A DNA stretch of 34,964 nucleotides from DASXRA01 sp036506155 (lineage in GTDB: Bacteria > Actinomycetota > Actinomycetes > Mycobacteriales > Jatrophihabitantaceae), in NCBI GenBank assembly GCA_036506155.1, contig DASXSF010000014.1:1-34964 (forward strand), in the 5' to 3' direction. The notes under the pieces were generated by a model. That model worked only from the letters and a program-made list of their open reading frames with translations, did no database searches and was not told the origin of the DNA. A program made the position numbers and the translations under genes. This document shows positions 24,168 through 31,803 of this stretch, piece by piece. Position 1 is the stretch's first letter; each line of letters starts with the position of its first letter.

Positions 24168-25648
24168 CCACCTACGACGAACTCGTGGCGGCCGCGACGG
24201 TCGGCATCGCCCAGCGTCCGCTATCGGTCACTCGGCTGCCGCAGCCGGCGGGCGAGCACAGCACCGTCTTCGACGCGGACCCGGCGATGTGCCTGCTCGA
24301 CGCGGTCGCGCTACTCGACGCGGCCCAGCGCGCCGGTCGGCTTTTCGCTACGCCGATCCCGCGCCCGGCTCCGGCGCCTTCTGACGGCGTCCCCGAGTTG
24401 CCACCCCTCGCCAGTCTCATCGTCGCGGACCTGTTGCGGACCGGGCCGGCTGAGCTGCTGGCTGACCTTCTCAGCGCCGCAGCACACGCCGGCTTCCGTG
24501 CGCCACCCGCTCTCCTGCCGACGCTGCTGTCTGCCGCCGCCACGAACTCCGCACTTCGCGACGGCGTCGCGGCCACGCTGGGCGAACGAGGACGCTGGCT
24601 CGCTGCGCATCAGCCGGAGTGGCTCCGCGTCGTCGACTCCGGCGTCGTGCCAGTGGCCGACGATGCCTGGGAGACCGGGCGGTTCGCAGAACGGCGCAGC
24701 TGGCTCGCCCAACTCCGGCGGCGCGATCCTGATGCCGCGCGCGGGCTGCTCGCTGAGGGGTGGATGCGCGAGACGGGTGAGGATCGTGCCGAGCTGATCA
24801 CGGTTCTCGCTGACAGACTTTCCGCAGCGGACGAGTCGTTCCTCGAGGCGGCCCTGGACGACCGGATGGCTGAAGTTCGGCGGCGCGCGGCACGGCTGCT
24901 CCAGTTGCTGCCCGGCTCGGCGTACCAGGCGCGGGCGCGCGTACGCGCCGCAGAAGTCCTGCATCGCGAACGGCGCGGCGTCCGCCGTCGACTCGTCGTC
25001 ACGCTGCCGGACGAGCTTGACGAGTCGGCACGGCGCGACGGCTTGCACGTGCGCCCCCACACGCCACGAACCGGCGTGAAGACCTGGCTGCTGATGCAGA
25101 TCGTCGCTGCGGCACCGCTGGAGCTGTGGACCGAGATCCTCGGCGCCGCCCCGCGCGACATCGTCGCCCTGCCGATCGCGGACGGCTTCGCGCCGGACGT
25201 GCACGCTGCCTGGCGGCGCGCCGCCGTGCGCCAGCGCAACGCCGAGTGGGCCCGCGCGCTCCTGGACATGAGTGAGCACGGGCCGTCCGACGCCGAGCTC
25301 GCCGCCGTGCTGCCGCACACCGAGCGCCAGGCGCGCGTGGTGGCTCTCCTCCAGCGGAGCGCCGAGGCCGTCCGGCTACCGGCCGAGGTGCAGTCCTGCC
25401 CACCGCCCTGGGCTCCGCAGCTTGCGGAGGCCGTCCTCGCCTATCTCGAGCGTGAGCTGCGCGGTGGTCGATCCGTCCCGACCGGTGCCCTGCTGGCCAC
25501 GGTTGCGCGTGCACTCCCGACCGACCACGCGGCGCCGCTTTGCCGACTCGCCGAGGAAGCACCGCTTACCACCGGCTGGCTGCGTGCGCTGCGACGGACA
25601 GCGGACATCATCGAACTGCGCCGCCGATTCCACGAGGAGCTGCAGTGA
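24164..25648 (+). CDS. DUF5691 family protein
   Basis: 494 residues, rich in Leu/Ala helices, matching the DUF5691 proteins that sit between SWIM and MoxR genes in many actinobacteria. Recognisable parts are TTYDELVAAATVGIAQRPLS at the N-terminus, LLDAVALLDAAQRAGRL, WLAAHQPEWLRVVD, the repeat-like RRSWLAQLRRRDPDAARGLL and DRMAEVRRRAARLLQLLPGS (helical, HEAT-like appearance), and KTWLLMQIVAAAPLELW. There are no catalytic motifs, membrane segments or cysteines of note. Helical repeats suggest a scaffold joining the SWIM protein to the ATPase, but no function is known. GTG 24164 overlaps the SWIM stop (GTGA) and the gene overlaps its successor in the same way, so it is translated as part of the operon. 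Confidence 0.85.
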   Translation: MTTYDELVAAATVGIAQRPLSVTRLPQPAGEHSTVFDADPAMCLLDAVALLDAAQRAGRLFATPIPRPAPAPSDGVPELPPLASLIVADLLRTGPAELLADLLSAAAHAGFRAPPALLPTLLSAAATNSALRDGVAATLGERGRWLAAHQPEWLRVVDSGVVPVADDAWETGRFAERRSWLAQLRRRDPDAARGLLAEGWMRETGEDRAELITVLADRLSAADESFLEAALDDRMAEVRRRAARLLQLLPGSAYQARARVRAAEVLHRERRGVRRRLVVTLPDELDESARRDGLHVRPHTPRTGVKTWLLMQIVAAAPLELWTEILGAAPRDIVALPIADGFAPDVHAAWRRAAVRQRNAEWARALLDMSEHGPSDAELAAVLPHTERQARVVALLQRSAEAVRLPAEVQSCPPPWAPQLAEAVLAYLERELRGGRSVPTGALLATVARALPTDHAAPLCRLAEEAPLTTGWLRALRRTADIIELRRRFHEELQ

Positions 25649-26739
25649 CGATCATCGAATCCGCGCTGCTTCGTCCGCACGCCGAGCAGGCGTATGCGGC
25701 CGAGCTCGCCGCGCTCGCCACCGCCGATGACCGACCACGCCCGCCGTCCTGGCGGCTGTCGCCGCACGCCGTCGTTGACTACGTCCTGGGCACAACGACG
25801 GCGGATGGGACGGTCGTCACCCCGAAGTACGTCGGGCCCAGGCGGCTGATCGAGGTCGCCGTGGCCACCCTCGCCACCGACCGTGCCCTGCTGTTGCTCG
25901 GCGTCCCGGGTACCGCGAAGACGTGGATCTCGGAGCATCTCGCCGCGGCCATCTCGGGGGATTCGAGGCTGCTCGTGCAGGGCACGTCCGGCACGGCGGA
26001 GGAGGCGATCCGCTACGGGTGGAACTATGCGCGGCTGCTGGCCGACGGCCCGACGCGGGCGGCACTGGTCCCGTCGCCGGTCATGACCGCGATGAGCGAA
26101 GGACGCATCGCCCGCGTCGAGGAGCTCACCCGGATCCCGTCCGACATCCAGGACGCGCTGATCACCATCCTCTCCGAGAAGACGCTTCCCATTCCGGAGC
26201 TGGGCACCGAGGTCCAGGCGAGGAAGGGCTTCAACGTCATCGCCACGGCCAACGACCGCGACCGCGGAATCAACGAACTGTCCTCGGCGCTGCGCAGGCG
26301 GTTCAACACCGTCGTCATGCCGCTGCCGGCGAGTGAAGAGGACGAGGTGGCGATCGTCGCGCGGCGCGTCGAATCGCTCGGTCGCGCCTTGGAGCTTCCC
26401 GAAGTGCCGTCCGCCCTCGACGAGATCCGGCGGGTCGTGACCGTCTTCCGTGAGCTGCGCTCGGGCGTCACCACCGATGGCCGCACGACGCTCAAGTCGC
26501 CGACCGCAACCATGTCGCCCGCCGAGGCCATCTCGGTGATCACCAGCGGCATCGCGCTGGCGGCGCATTTCGGCGACGGGGTGCTGCGCCCGGCGGACGT
26601 TGCCGCCGGCATCGTCGGCGCCATCGTGAAGGACCCGGTCACCGACGCGGCGGTGTGGGCCGAATACCTCGAGGCAGTCGTCCGGGAACGTCGCGGCTGG
26701 GGCGACTTCTACCGCGCGTGCCGCGAGGTGAGCGGTTGA
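25645..26739 (+). CDS. MoxR-type AAA+ ATPase (YehL-like)
   Basis: 364 residues with one AAA+ module. Walker A is GVPGTAKT (residues 86-93, Lys92). Then come GTSGTAEEAIRYGWNYARLL, MSEGRIARVEELTRIPSDIQDALITILSEK (Walker B region, with VEE instead of the usual DE), sensor 1 NVIATANDRDRGINELSSAL and the arginine-finger region RRRFN. The 60-residue N-terminal extension before the AAA core and the order of neighbours fit the YehL group of MoxR ATPases rather than RavA. MoxR ATPases remodel or activate partner proteins, usually together with a VWA protein, here three genes downstream (28934). GTG 25645 overlaps the DUF5691 stop by four bases. The substrate is unknown. Confidence 0.92.
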   Translation: MTIIESALLRPHAEQAYAAELAALATADDRPRPPSWRLSPHAVVDYVLGTTTADGTVVTPKYVGPRRLIEVAVATLATDRALLLLGVPGTAKTWISEHLAAAISGDSRLLVQGTSGTAEEAIRYGWNYARLLADGPTRAALVPSPVMTAMSEGRIARVEELTRIPSDIQDALITILSEKTLPIPELGTEVQARKGFNVIATANDRDRGINELSSALRRRFNTVVMPLPASEEDEVAIVARRVESLGRALELPEVPSALDEIRRVVTVFRELRSGVTTDGRTTLKSPTATMSPAEAISVITSGIALAAHFGDGVLRPADVAAGIVGAIVKDPVTDAAVWAEYLEAVVRERRGWGDFYRACREVSG

Positions 26740-28937
26740 CCCGTACCGCGGTGCTGGGTGTGCGCCACCACGGCCCCGGCTCGGCCCGCTCGGTGGTGGC
26801 GGCCCTAGACGAGCTGCGGCCGGCGATCGTCCTGATCGAGGGCCCGAGCGACGCGGACCAGCTGCTGCGGTTTGTCGGGCATCAGGACATGACACCACCT
26901 CTCGCGCTGTTCGCCTACGACCCCAAGGAACCGCGCACGTCGGCGTTCTGGCCGTTCGCGTCGTTCTCGCCGGAATGGCAGGCGCTGCGCTGGGCCGCCG
27001 ACCACGAGGTGCCAGCACGATTCTGCGATCTCCCCTCCGGCGCGTTCTTCGACGAGCCGGAATCGAAGCCCGGTCGTGAGCTTCGCGAGGATCCGATCGG
27101 CATGCTGGCCCACGCGGCCGGCTACGACGATCCCGAACGGTGGTGGGACGACGTCATCGAATCGCGCCTGGACGGCGAGCCACCGTTCGAGGCGCTGACC
27201 GAGGCGATGGCCGAACTCCGCGACGTCACGCCATCCGATGCCCGCGATGATCGTCGGGAAGCATTCATGCGGCAGGCGATCCGCGCCGCCCTCAAGGAGA
27301 GCGGCGGCATCGTGGCCGTTGTCTGCGGCGCCTGGCACGCACCCGCCCTGGCCGAGCCGCTTGGCCCGGCCTCGGCAGACGTCGCGGTGCTGCGGGGCCT
27401 GCCACGCCGAAGGACGACGCTCAGCTGGGTCGCCTGGACGCATTCGCGGTTGGCCGCGGCATCCGGTTACGGCGCTGGTGTCACGTCCCCGGGCTGGTAC
27501 CACCACCTGTTCACCGCGCCGGACAACGTCGTGGCGCGCTGGCTGACGAAGGTGGCCGGCGTGCTCCGCAGCCATGACCTGCCGGTCTCGTCCGCACACG
27601 TCATTGAAGCCACTCGGCTCGCCGAGGCACTGGCGGTGCTGCGCGGCCGCCCACTCGCCGGCTTGGCCGAAGTCAGCGAGGCGACGCGGGCCGTGCTGTG
27701 TGAGGGCAACGAAGCTGCGCTCACCTTCGTGCAGCGCGACCTGGTTGTCGGCGAGCTGCTCGGCGCCGTGCCGGCTGACGCGCCCAGCGTTCCGCTCGAG
27801 GCAGACCTGCGCGCGCGGGCAAGATCGCTCCGGCTCAAGATCGATCCCGTCGATAAGCCGACCACCCTCGACCTGCGCAAGGATCACGACCGGGCGAAGT
27901 CGATCTTCCTCCATCGCCTTGCCGGCCTGGGCATCGGCTGGGGGACGATCCGCGAGGACGACGTCCGCGGCACCGGCACGTTCCGGGAGACCTGGACCTT
28001 GCGGTGGCGCCCTGAACTGGCAGTGGCGATTGTCGACGCCGCGCTGTGGGGCACCACGATCGCCGAAGCGGCCAACGCGAAGCTGCTGGACGAGGCACGC
28101 ACCGCGACCGAGCTCCGCACCGCGACCGAGGCAGTCGAGCACGCGTTGCTCGCGGACCTCACGGATGCGCTACCGGAGGTGCTCGCCCTCGTCGAGTCCA
28201 AGGCGGCCGTGGACGCCGACGTCGTACGACTCATGGCCGCGATTCCCGCGCTGGTCCGGGCAGTCCGTTACGGAGACGTCCGAGGCACGGACACCGCCTC
28301 GATGTCCGCCGTCGTCGACGCACTGATGGTTCGGATATGTGCCGGCCTGCCGGCCGCCGTGGCCGCCCTGTCCGACGAGGCATCCGCGGCGGTAAGGGCC
28401 GCGATCGACGCCGTTCACCGGTCTCTGGCCGTACACGCGCGTACGGCGCATGGTGCAGAGAGCCGCGAGCGCTGGATCGAGACGCTCGGCCGGCTGGTCG
28501 ACCGCCGCGACCTGCACGGACTGCTGGCCGGGCGCATCGTCCGGCTGCTGACCGACGCCGGGGTGATCTCACACGCGGACGCGGCCCGCCGGTTCGCGGC
28601 GCACCTTTCGATCGGCGTCGTCTCGGCCGACAAGGCCGCCTGGGTCGAGGGTTTCCTGGCCGGGAGCGGTCTGCTTCTGGTCCACGATCACCAGCTGCTG
28701 GCGGCGCTCGATGCCTGGGTGATGTCGCTCGGCGCGGACGACTTCGTCAGCGTGCTGCCGCTGTTGCGGCGAACGTTCGGCGAGTTCTCGACCGCCGAGC
28801 TCACCAACATCGCCGACCGGGTCAAGCATCTGACAGGCGGAGTGCCGTACCAGCCGGAAGCTGATCAACTCGATGTGCAGCGTGCGGCGGGCGTGGTCCA
28901 GACCGTCGCGCAGATCCTCGCCGGAGCTCGCTTGTGA
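26736..28937 (+). CDS. DUF5682 family protein (YehM-like)
   Basis: 733 residues, matching the DUF5682/YehM-sized partner of YehL-type ATPases. The N-terminal 250 residues contain VLGVRHHGPGSARSV (His11-His12), AIVLIEGPSDADQLL, PEWQALRWAADHEVPARFCDLP and VAVVCGAWHAPALAEPLG. This set of HHG, EGP and GxWH motifs resembles TraB/EreA/ChaN-type folds, some of which are metal-dependent hydrolases, so an enzymatic activity is possible but unproven. The C-terminal 400 residues are helical (RLKIDPVDKPTTLDLRKDHD, GTFRETWTLRWRPELAVAIV, FVSVLPLLRRTFGEFSTAEL). TTG 26736 overlaps the MoxR stop by four bases; GTG 26751 is an alternative. The gene overlaps the VWA gene in the same way. Confidence 0.87.
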   Translation: MTRTAVLGVRHHGPGSARSVVAALDELRPAIVLIEGPSDADQLLRFVGHQDMTPPLALFAYDPKEPRTSAFWPFASFSPEWQALRWAADHEVPARFCDLPSGAFFDEPESKPGRELREDPIGMLAHAAGYDDPERWWDDVIESRLDGEPPFEALTEAMAELRDVTPSDARDDRREAFMRQAIRAALKESGGIVAVVCGAWHAPALAEPLGPASADVAVLRGLPRRRTTLSWVAWTHSRLAAASGYGAGVTSPGWYHHLFTAPDNVVARWLTKVAGVLRSHDLPVSSAHVIEATRLAEALAVLRGRPLAGLAEVSEATRAVLCEGNEAALTFVQRDLVVGELLGAVPADAPSVPLEADLRARARSLRLKIDPVDKPTTLDLRKDHDRAKSIFLHRLAGLGIGWGTIREDDVRGTGTFRETWTLRWRPELAVAIVDAALWGTTIAEAANAKLLDEARTATELRTATEAVEHALLADLTDALPEVLALVESKAAVDADVVRLMAAIPALVRAVRYGDVRGTDTASMSAVVDALMVRICAGLPAAVAALSDEASAAVRAAIDAVHRSLAVHARTAHGAESRERWIETLGRLVDRRDLHGLLAGRIVRLLTDAGVISHADAARRFAAHLSIGVVSADKAAWVEGFLAGSGLLLVHDHQLLAALDAWVMSLGADDFVSVLPLLRRTFGEFSTAELTNIADRVKHLTGGVPYQPEADQLDVQRAAGVVQTVAQILAGARL

Positions 28938-30118
28938 ACGCCGCGCCAGATCGCGAACGGCTCCGCCGATGGCGGCTGCTCCTCGGCTCGGCGGCACAGT
29001 CAGGGCCCGCCAGTAACGACGGCGCGCCGCTGCTCGAGAGAGCCGACCAAGCGATCGATACCGCACTCGCCGCGCTCTACGACGCGGAAGCGCACCGCCC
29101 CGTCAGTTCGCGAAGCGCCGGCCTAGGCGCGTCGGCACCGTCCGTCGCGCGATGGCTCGGCGACATCCGCACCTACTTCCCGTCCAGCGTCGTCCAGGTG
29201 ATGCAGCGCGACGCGATCGACCGGCTGAACCTCAAGCAGCTGCTGCTCGAGCCGGAGATGCTTGCGTCCGTCGAGCCCGACGTCCATCTCGCCGGAACGC
29301 TGCTCAGCCTCAACCGGCTCCTGCCCGAACATGCCAAAGCCACCGCCCGGCAGGTGATCGGCACAGTGCTGGCCGAGATCGAGCGCCGGATCGCCAACCG
29401 CACCCGGGCCGCCGTCACCGGCGCCCTCAATCGCGCCGCCCGTTCCCGCCGGCCGAGGCTGCGCGACGTCGACTGGAACCGCACGATCGCCGCGAATCTT
29501 CGGCACTACTCACCCGAGCACCGCACCGTCATCCCCGAGCGGCTCGTCGGCTACGGGCGCCGGCAGCAGATCGTCGCCCGCGACGTCGTCCTCGCCATCG
29601 ACCAGTCCGGCTCCATGGCATCGTCGGTCGTCTACTCGTCGGTCTTCGGCGCTGTGCTGGCGTCCATCCGCGCGCTACGCACGTCGCTGGTTGTCTTCGA
29701 CACCGCAGTCGTCGATCTCACCGATCAACTGCACGATCCGGTCGACGTGCTGTTCGGCACGCAACTCGGCGGCGGTACCGACATCAACAAGGCGATCGGC
29801 TACTGCCAGACCCTCATCACCCGCCCCCGTGACACGATCTTCGTGTTGATCTCCGACCTCCTCGAGGGCGGCGTCCGCGAACAGATGCTCGCCCGGGTCG
29901 CCGCGATGCTTGAGTCCGGAGTCAAGGTCATCGCCCTGCTGGCCCTCTCCGACGACGGCGCACCGATCTACGACACCGACAACGCCGCAGCGCTCGCTGC
30001 CAGCGGCGTGCCGGCCTTCGCCTGCACCCCCGACGCCTTCCCCGAACTACTCGCCCTGGCGATCGAGGACGGAGACATCGCCGCCTGGGCCCATCGCAAC
30101 GACCTCGCTAGGCGCTGA
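28934..30118 (+). CDS. VWA domain protein (YehP-like)
   Basis: 394 residues ending in a von Willebrand factor A domain. The metal-ion-dependent adhesion site is complete: DQSGSM (near residues 222-227), Thr in LGGGTDINKAI and Asp in FVLISDLLEG. The N-terminal half (RRWRLLLGSAAQSGPASNDG, YFPSSVVQVMQRDAIDRLNL, PEMLASVEPDVHLAGTLLSL) is helical and typical of the VWA partners of MoxR ATPases. Such proteins bridge the ATPase to its target through the metal site, as CbbO or NorD do. GTG 28934 overlaps DUF5682 by four bases, completing a five-gene unit in which every junction is a 4-base overlap. No membrane segment is seen, so the complex is probably cytoplasmic. Confidence 0.92.
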   Translation: MNAAPDRERLRRWRLLLGSAAQSGPASNDGAPLLERADQAIDTALAALYDAEAHRPVSSRSAGLGASAPSVARWLGDIRTYFPSSVVQVMQRDAIDRLNLKQLLLEPEMLASVEPDVHLAGTLLSLNRLLPEHAKATARQVIGTVLAEIERRIANRTRAAVTGALNRAARSRRPRLRDVDWNRTIAANLRHYSPEHRTVIPERLVGYGRRQQIVARDVVLAIDQSGSMASSVVYSSVFGAVLASIRALRTSLVVFDTAVVDLTDQLHDPVDVLFGTQLGGGTDINKAIGYCQTLITRPRDTIFVLISDLLEGGVREQMLARVAAMLESGVKVIALLALSDDGAPIYDTDNAAALAASGVPAFACTPDAFPELLALAIEDGDIAAWAHRNDLARR

Positions 30119-30146
30119 GCCCCGGCGCAACGGCTCCGACCGGCGC

Positions 30147-30152
30147 TACCAT
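30147..30152 (+). promoter_or_regulatory. Probable -10 box of the Mth938-like/PflX-like pair
   Basis: TACCAT is followed by exactly seven bases and the ATG at 30160, in the 41-base gap after the VWA gene. No Shine-Dalgarno is present. It suggests a separate leaderless promoter, although read-through from the upstream operon is also possible. Confidence 0.4.
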
Positions 30153-30159
30153 CGCGGCG

Positions 30160-30501
30160 ATGGCCGAGATCGACGGCTACGGCTTCGGGCGCGTGACGAT
30201 CGACGATCGTGAAGAGACGCGCGACGTCATCGTGCTGCCCAAGCGCGTCGTGCGCGGCTGGTGGCCGAAGGAAGGTCACCGGCTCGTGCTCGAGGATCTC
30301 GACGCGGTGCTCGACGAGCTTCCCGTGCGGCTGCTCGTCGGCACCGGCGCGTACGGGCGTATGCGGCCCGATCCGGGCACGCTGGAGGCGCTGCGCGCCC
30401 GCGGGATAGACGTGGAGGTGCTGCCGACCGAGGACGCGCTGCGGCGCTACGCCGCGCTCGATCCGCGGAAGACCGCGGTGGCGCTGCATTTGACATGTTG
30501 A
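30160..30501 (+). CDS. Mth938-like domain protein (DUF498/NDUFAF3-like)
   Basis: 113 residues of the Mth938/AAMDC family: GYGFGRVTIDDREETRDVIV, LPKRVVRGWWPKEGHRLVLE, LPVRLLVGTGAYGRMRPD and LRARGIDVEVLPTEDALRRY. This fold is shared with the mitochondrial complex I assembly factor NDUFAF3 and with archaeal and bacterial proteins of unknown role. It is a small soluble domain without cysteines except one at the C-terminus, and without membrane segments. It overlaps the following radical SAM gene by seven bases, so the two probably act together. ATG 30160 follows a TACCAT box by seven bases. No biochemical function is claimed. Confidence 0.85.
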   Translation: MAEIDGYGFGRVTIDDREETRDVIVLPKRVVRGWWPKEGHRLVLEDLDAVLDELPVRLLVGTGAYGRMRPDPGTLEALRARGIDVEVLPTEDALRRYAALDPRKTAVALHLTC

Positions 30502-31436
30502 CCGTCGCGCTCTCGCGGGCCGAGCTCGAGCGGCGGGCGGTCGAGGCGCACCACCTGCTGGGCGAGCGTTGTGTGGTTTGCCCACGCGGCTGCAAGGTCG
30601 ACCGTCGAGCCGACGTAGCGGGTCTTTGCGCGATCGGGCGACACGCGGTCGTCGCGTCCTACTTCCCGCACTTCGGCGAGGAAGACTGCCTTCGCGGCCG
30701 GCGCGGATCGGGGACGATCTTTTTCTCCGGGTGCAACCTGCGCTGCGTGTTCTGCCAGAACCACGACATCTCGTGGCGGGTGCGAGGCGAGCGGGTCACG
30801 CCTCAGCGGCTCGCCGAGATGATGACCGAGCTACAGGCGGCCGGCTGCCACAACATCAACTGGGTGACGCCCGAGCACGTCGTCCCGCAGATCCTTGAAG
30901 CGCTGCCACGCGCGTTCGCGCGGGGCCTCGAGCTGCCGATCGTCTACAACACGAGCGCCTACGACTCGCTCGACAGCCTCCGTCTGCTGGACGGGATCGT
31001 CGATGTCTACATGCCCGACTTCAAGGTGTGGACAAGCGAGTCGGCGCGTCGTTATCTCAAGCGCGCCGACTACCCGGACGTCGCACGCACGACGATCGTC
31101 GAGATGTACCGCCAGGTCGGCGATCTCGTCCTGGACAAGCGGGGCATGGCGCGACGCGGCCTCATCCTCAGGCACCTGATCATGCCCGGATTGGTCGAGG
31201 ACACAACGGCGATCCTGCGCTTCGTCGCCGAACAGCTCGGCACCGGCACGTATGTGAACCTGATGGCCCAGTACTACGTCGCTGGTCGGGTCGGCCAGAA
31301 CAGCCAGTACACGGAGATCGCCCGGGGCATCTACCGCGAGGAGTACGAACAGGCCCTCGCGGTCGCCCGTGAGCTCGGTCTCCGCCTCGACCCCCGAAGC
31401 ATCACGGAAAGACGCCGCCTGAGCCAGGCAATCTAG
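30495..31436 (+). CDS. PflX-like radical SAM protein (COG1313)
   Basis: 313 residues of the radical SAM superfamily, of the PflX type (homologues of pyruvate formate-lyase activases). The SAM cluster motif is CNLRCVFC (Cys80, Cys84, Cys87). An N-terminal cysteine cluster (CVVCPRGC, then Cys45 and Cys65) may bind a second Fe-S centre. Later conserved parts are GCHNINWVTPEHVVPQILEA, LPIVYNTSAYDSLDSLRLLD, VDVYMPDFKVW, LILRHLIMPGLVEDTTAILR and TYVNLMAQYY. Its target is unknown; members often neighbour Mth938- or AMMECR1-like genes. ATG 30495 overlaps the upstream gene's stop. It lies on the same element as YjjW, but has no glycyl-radical enzyme beside it. Confidence 0.87.
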   Translation: MLTVALSRAELERRAVEAHHLLGERCVVCPRGCKVDRRADVAGLCAIGRHAVVASYFPHFGEEDCLRGRRGSGTIFFSGCNLRCVFCQNHDISWRVRGERVTPQRLAEMMTELQAAGCHNINWVTPEHVVPQILEALPRAFARGLELPIVYNTSAYDSLDSLRLLDGIVDVYMPDFKVWTSESARRYLKRADYPDVARTTIVEMYRQVGDLVLDKRGMARRGLILRHLIMPGLVEDTTAILRFVAEQLGTGTYVNLMAQYYVAGRVGQNSQYTEIARGIYREEYEQALAVARELGLRLDPRSITERRRLSQAI

Positions 31437-31605
31437 CCACGGGTCAGACAAGCGGCGGAGTCTGGGGTGTCGTTTGTCAGCGCGTGGTCGTGTCGGTGGG
31501 TCAGCACGTGGCGGACACATCGGCGGATGTGTGGACGGCCGGTGTCGATGACGCCGTGTTGGGCGTCGTGAGCAAGGAGTCACGCGGTTTCCCGGACCTC
31601 CTTAG

Positions 31606-31740
31606 CTGGCCAACTGGGCTGGATTGACCCCGCTGCACCGCGAGTCCGACACCACCGTGCACCGCCGGCGCATCTCCAAGCAGGGCTCCCGACTGGTCCG
31701 TTGGGCCGCCATCGAGGCCGTGCAACGCCTCCGCCTGCAC
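31606..31740 (+). pseudogene. IS110-family transposase C-terminal scrap
   Basis: ANWAGLTPLHRESDTTVHRR and RISKQGSRLVRWAAIEAVQR match the conserved Transposase_20 region of IS110/IS116 transposases, where the catalytic serine lies further on. The frame has a stop directly before it (31603-31605) and no N-terminal DEDD domain is present. Downstream residues (GYSPRLCAFQAAVAQRR) no longer follow the family. The 170 bases between the PflX-like gene and this scrap hold no gene. Confidence 0.65.
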
Positions 31741-31803
31741 ACCGGGTACAGCCCGCGGCTTTGCGCGTTCCAAGCCGCAGTCGCGCAACGACGCCTCGTG
31801 AGG

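Noticed and set aside
25441..27018. 525-codon minus-strand frame opposite the MoxR region
   Set aside because: It is an antisense shadow rich in Arg, Gly and His over three well-supported plus-strand genes.
26805..28142. 445-codon minus-strand frame opposite DUF5682
   Set aside because: Shadow of a clear plus-strand gene with 4-base overlaps on both sides; no recognisable domain.
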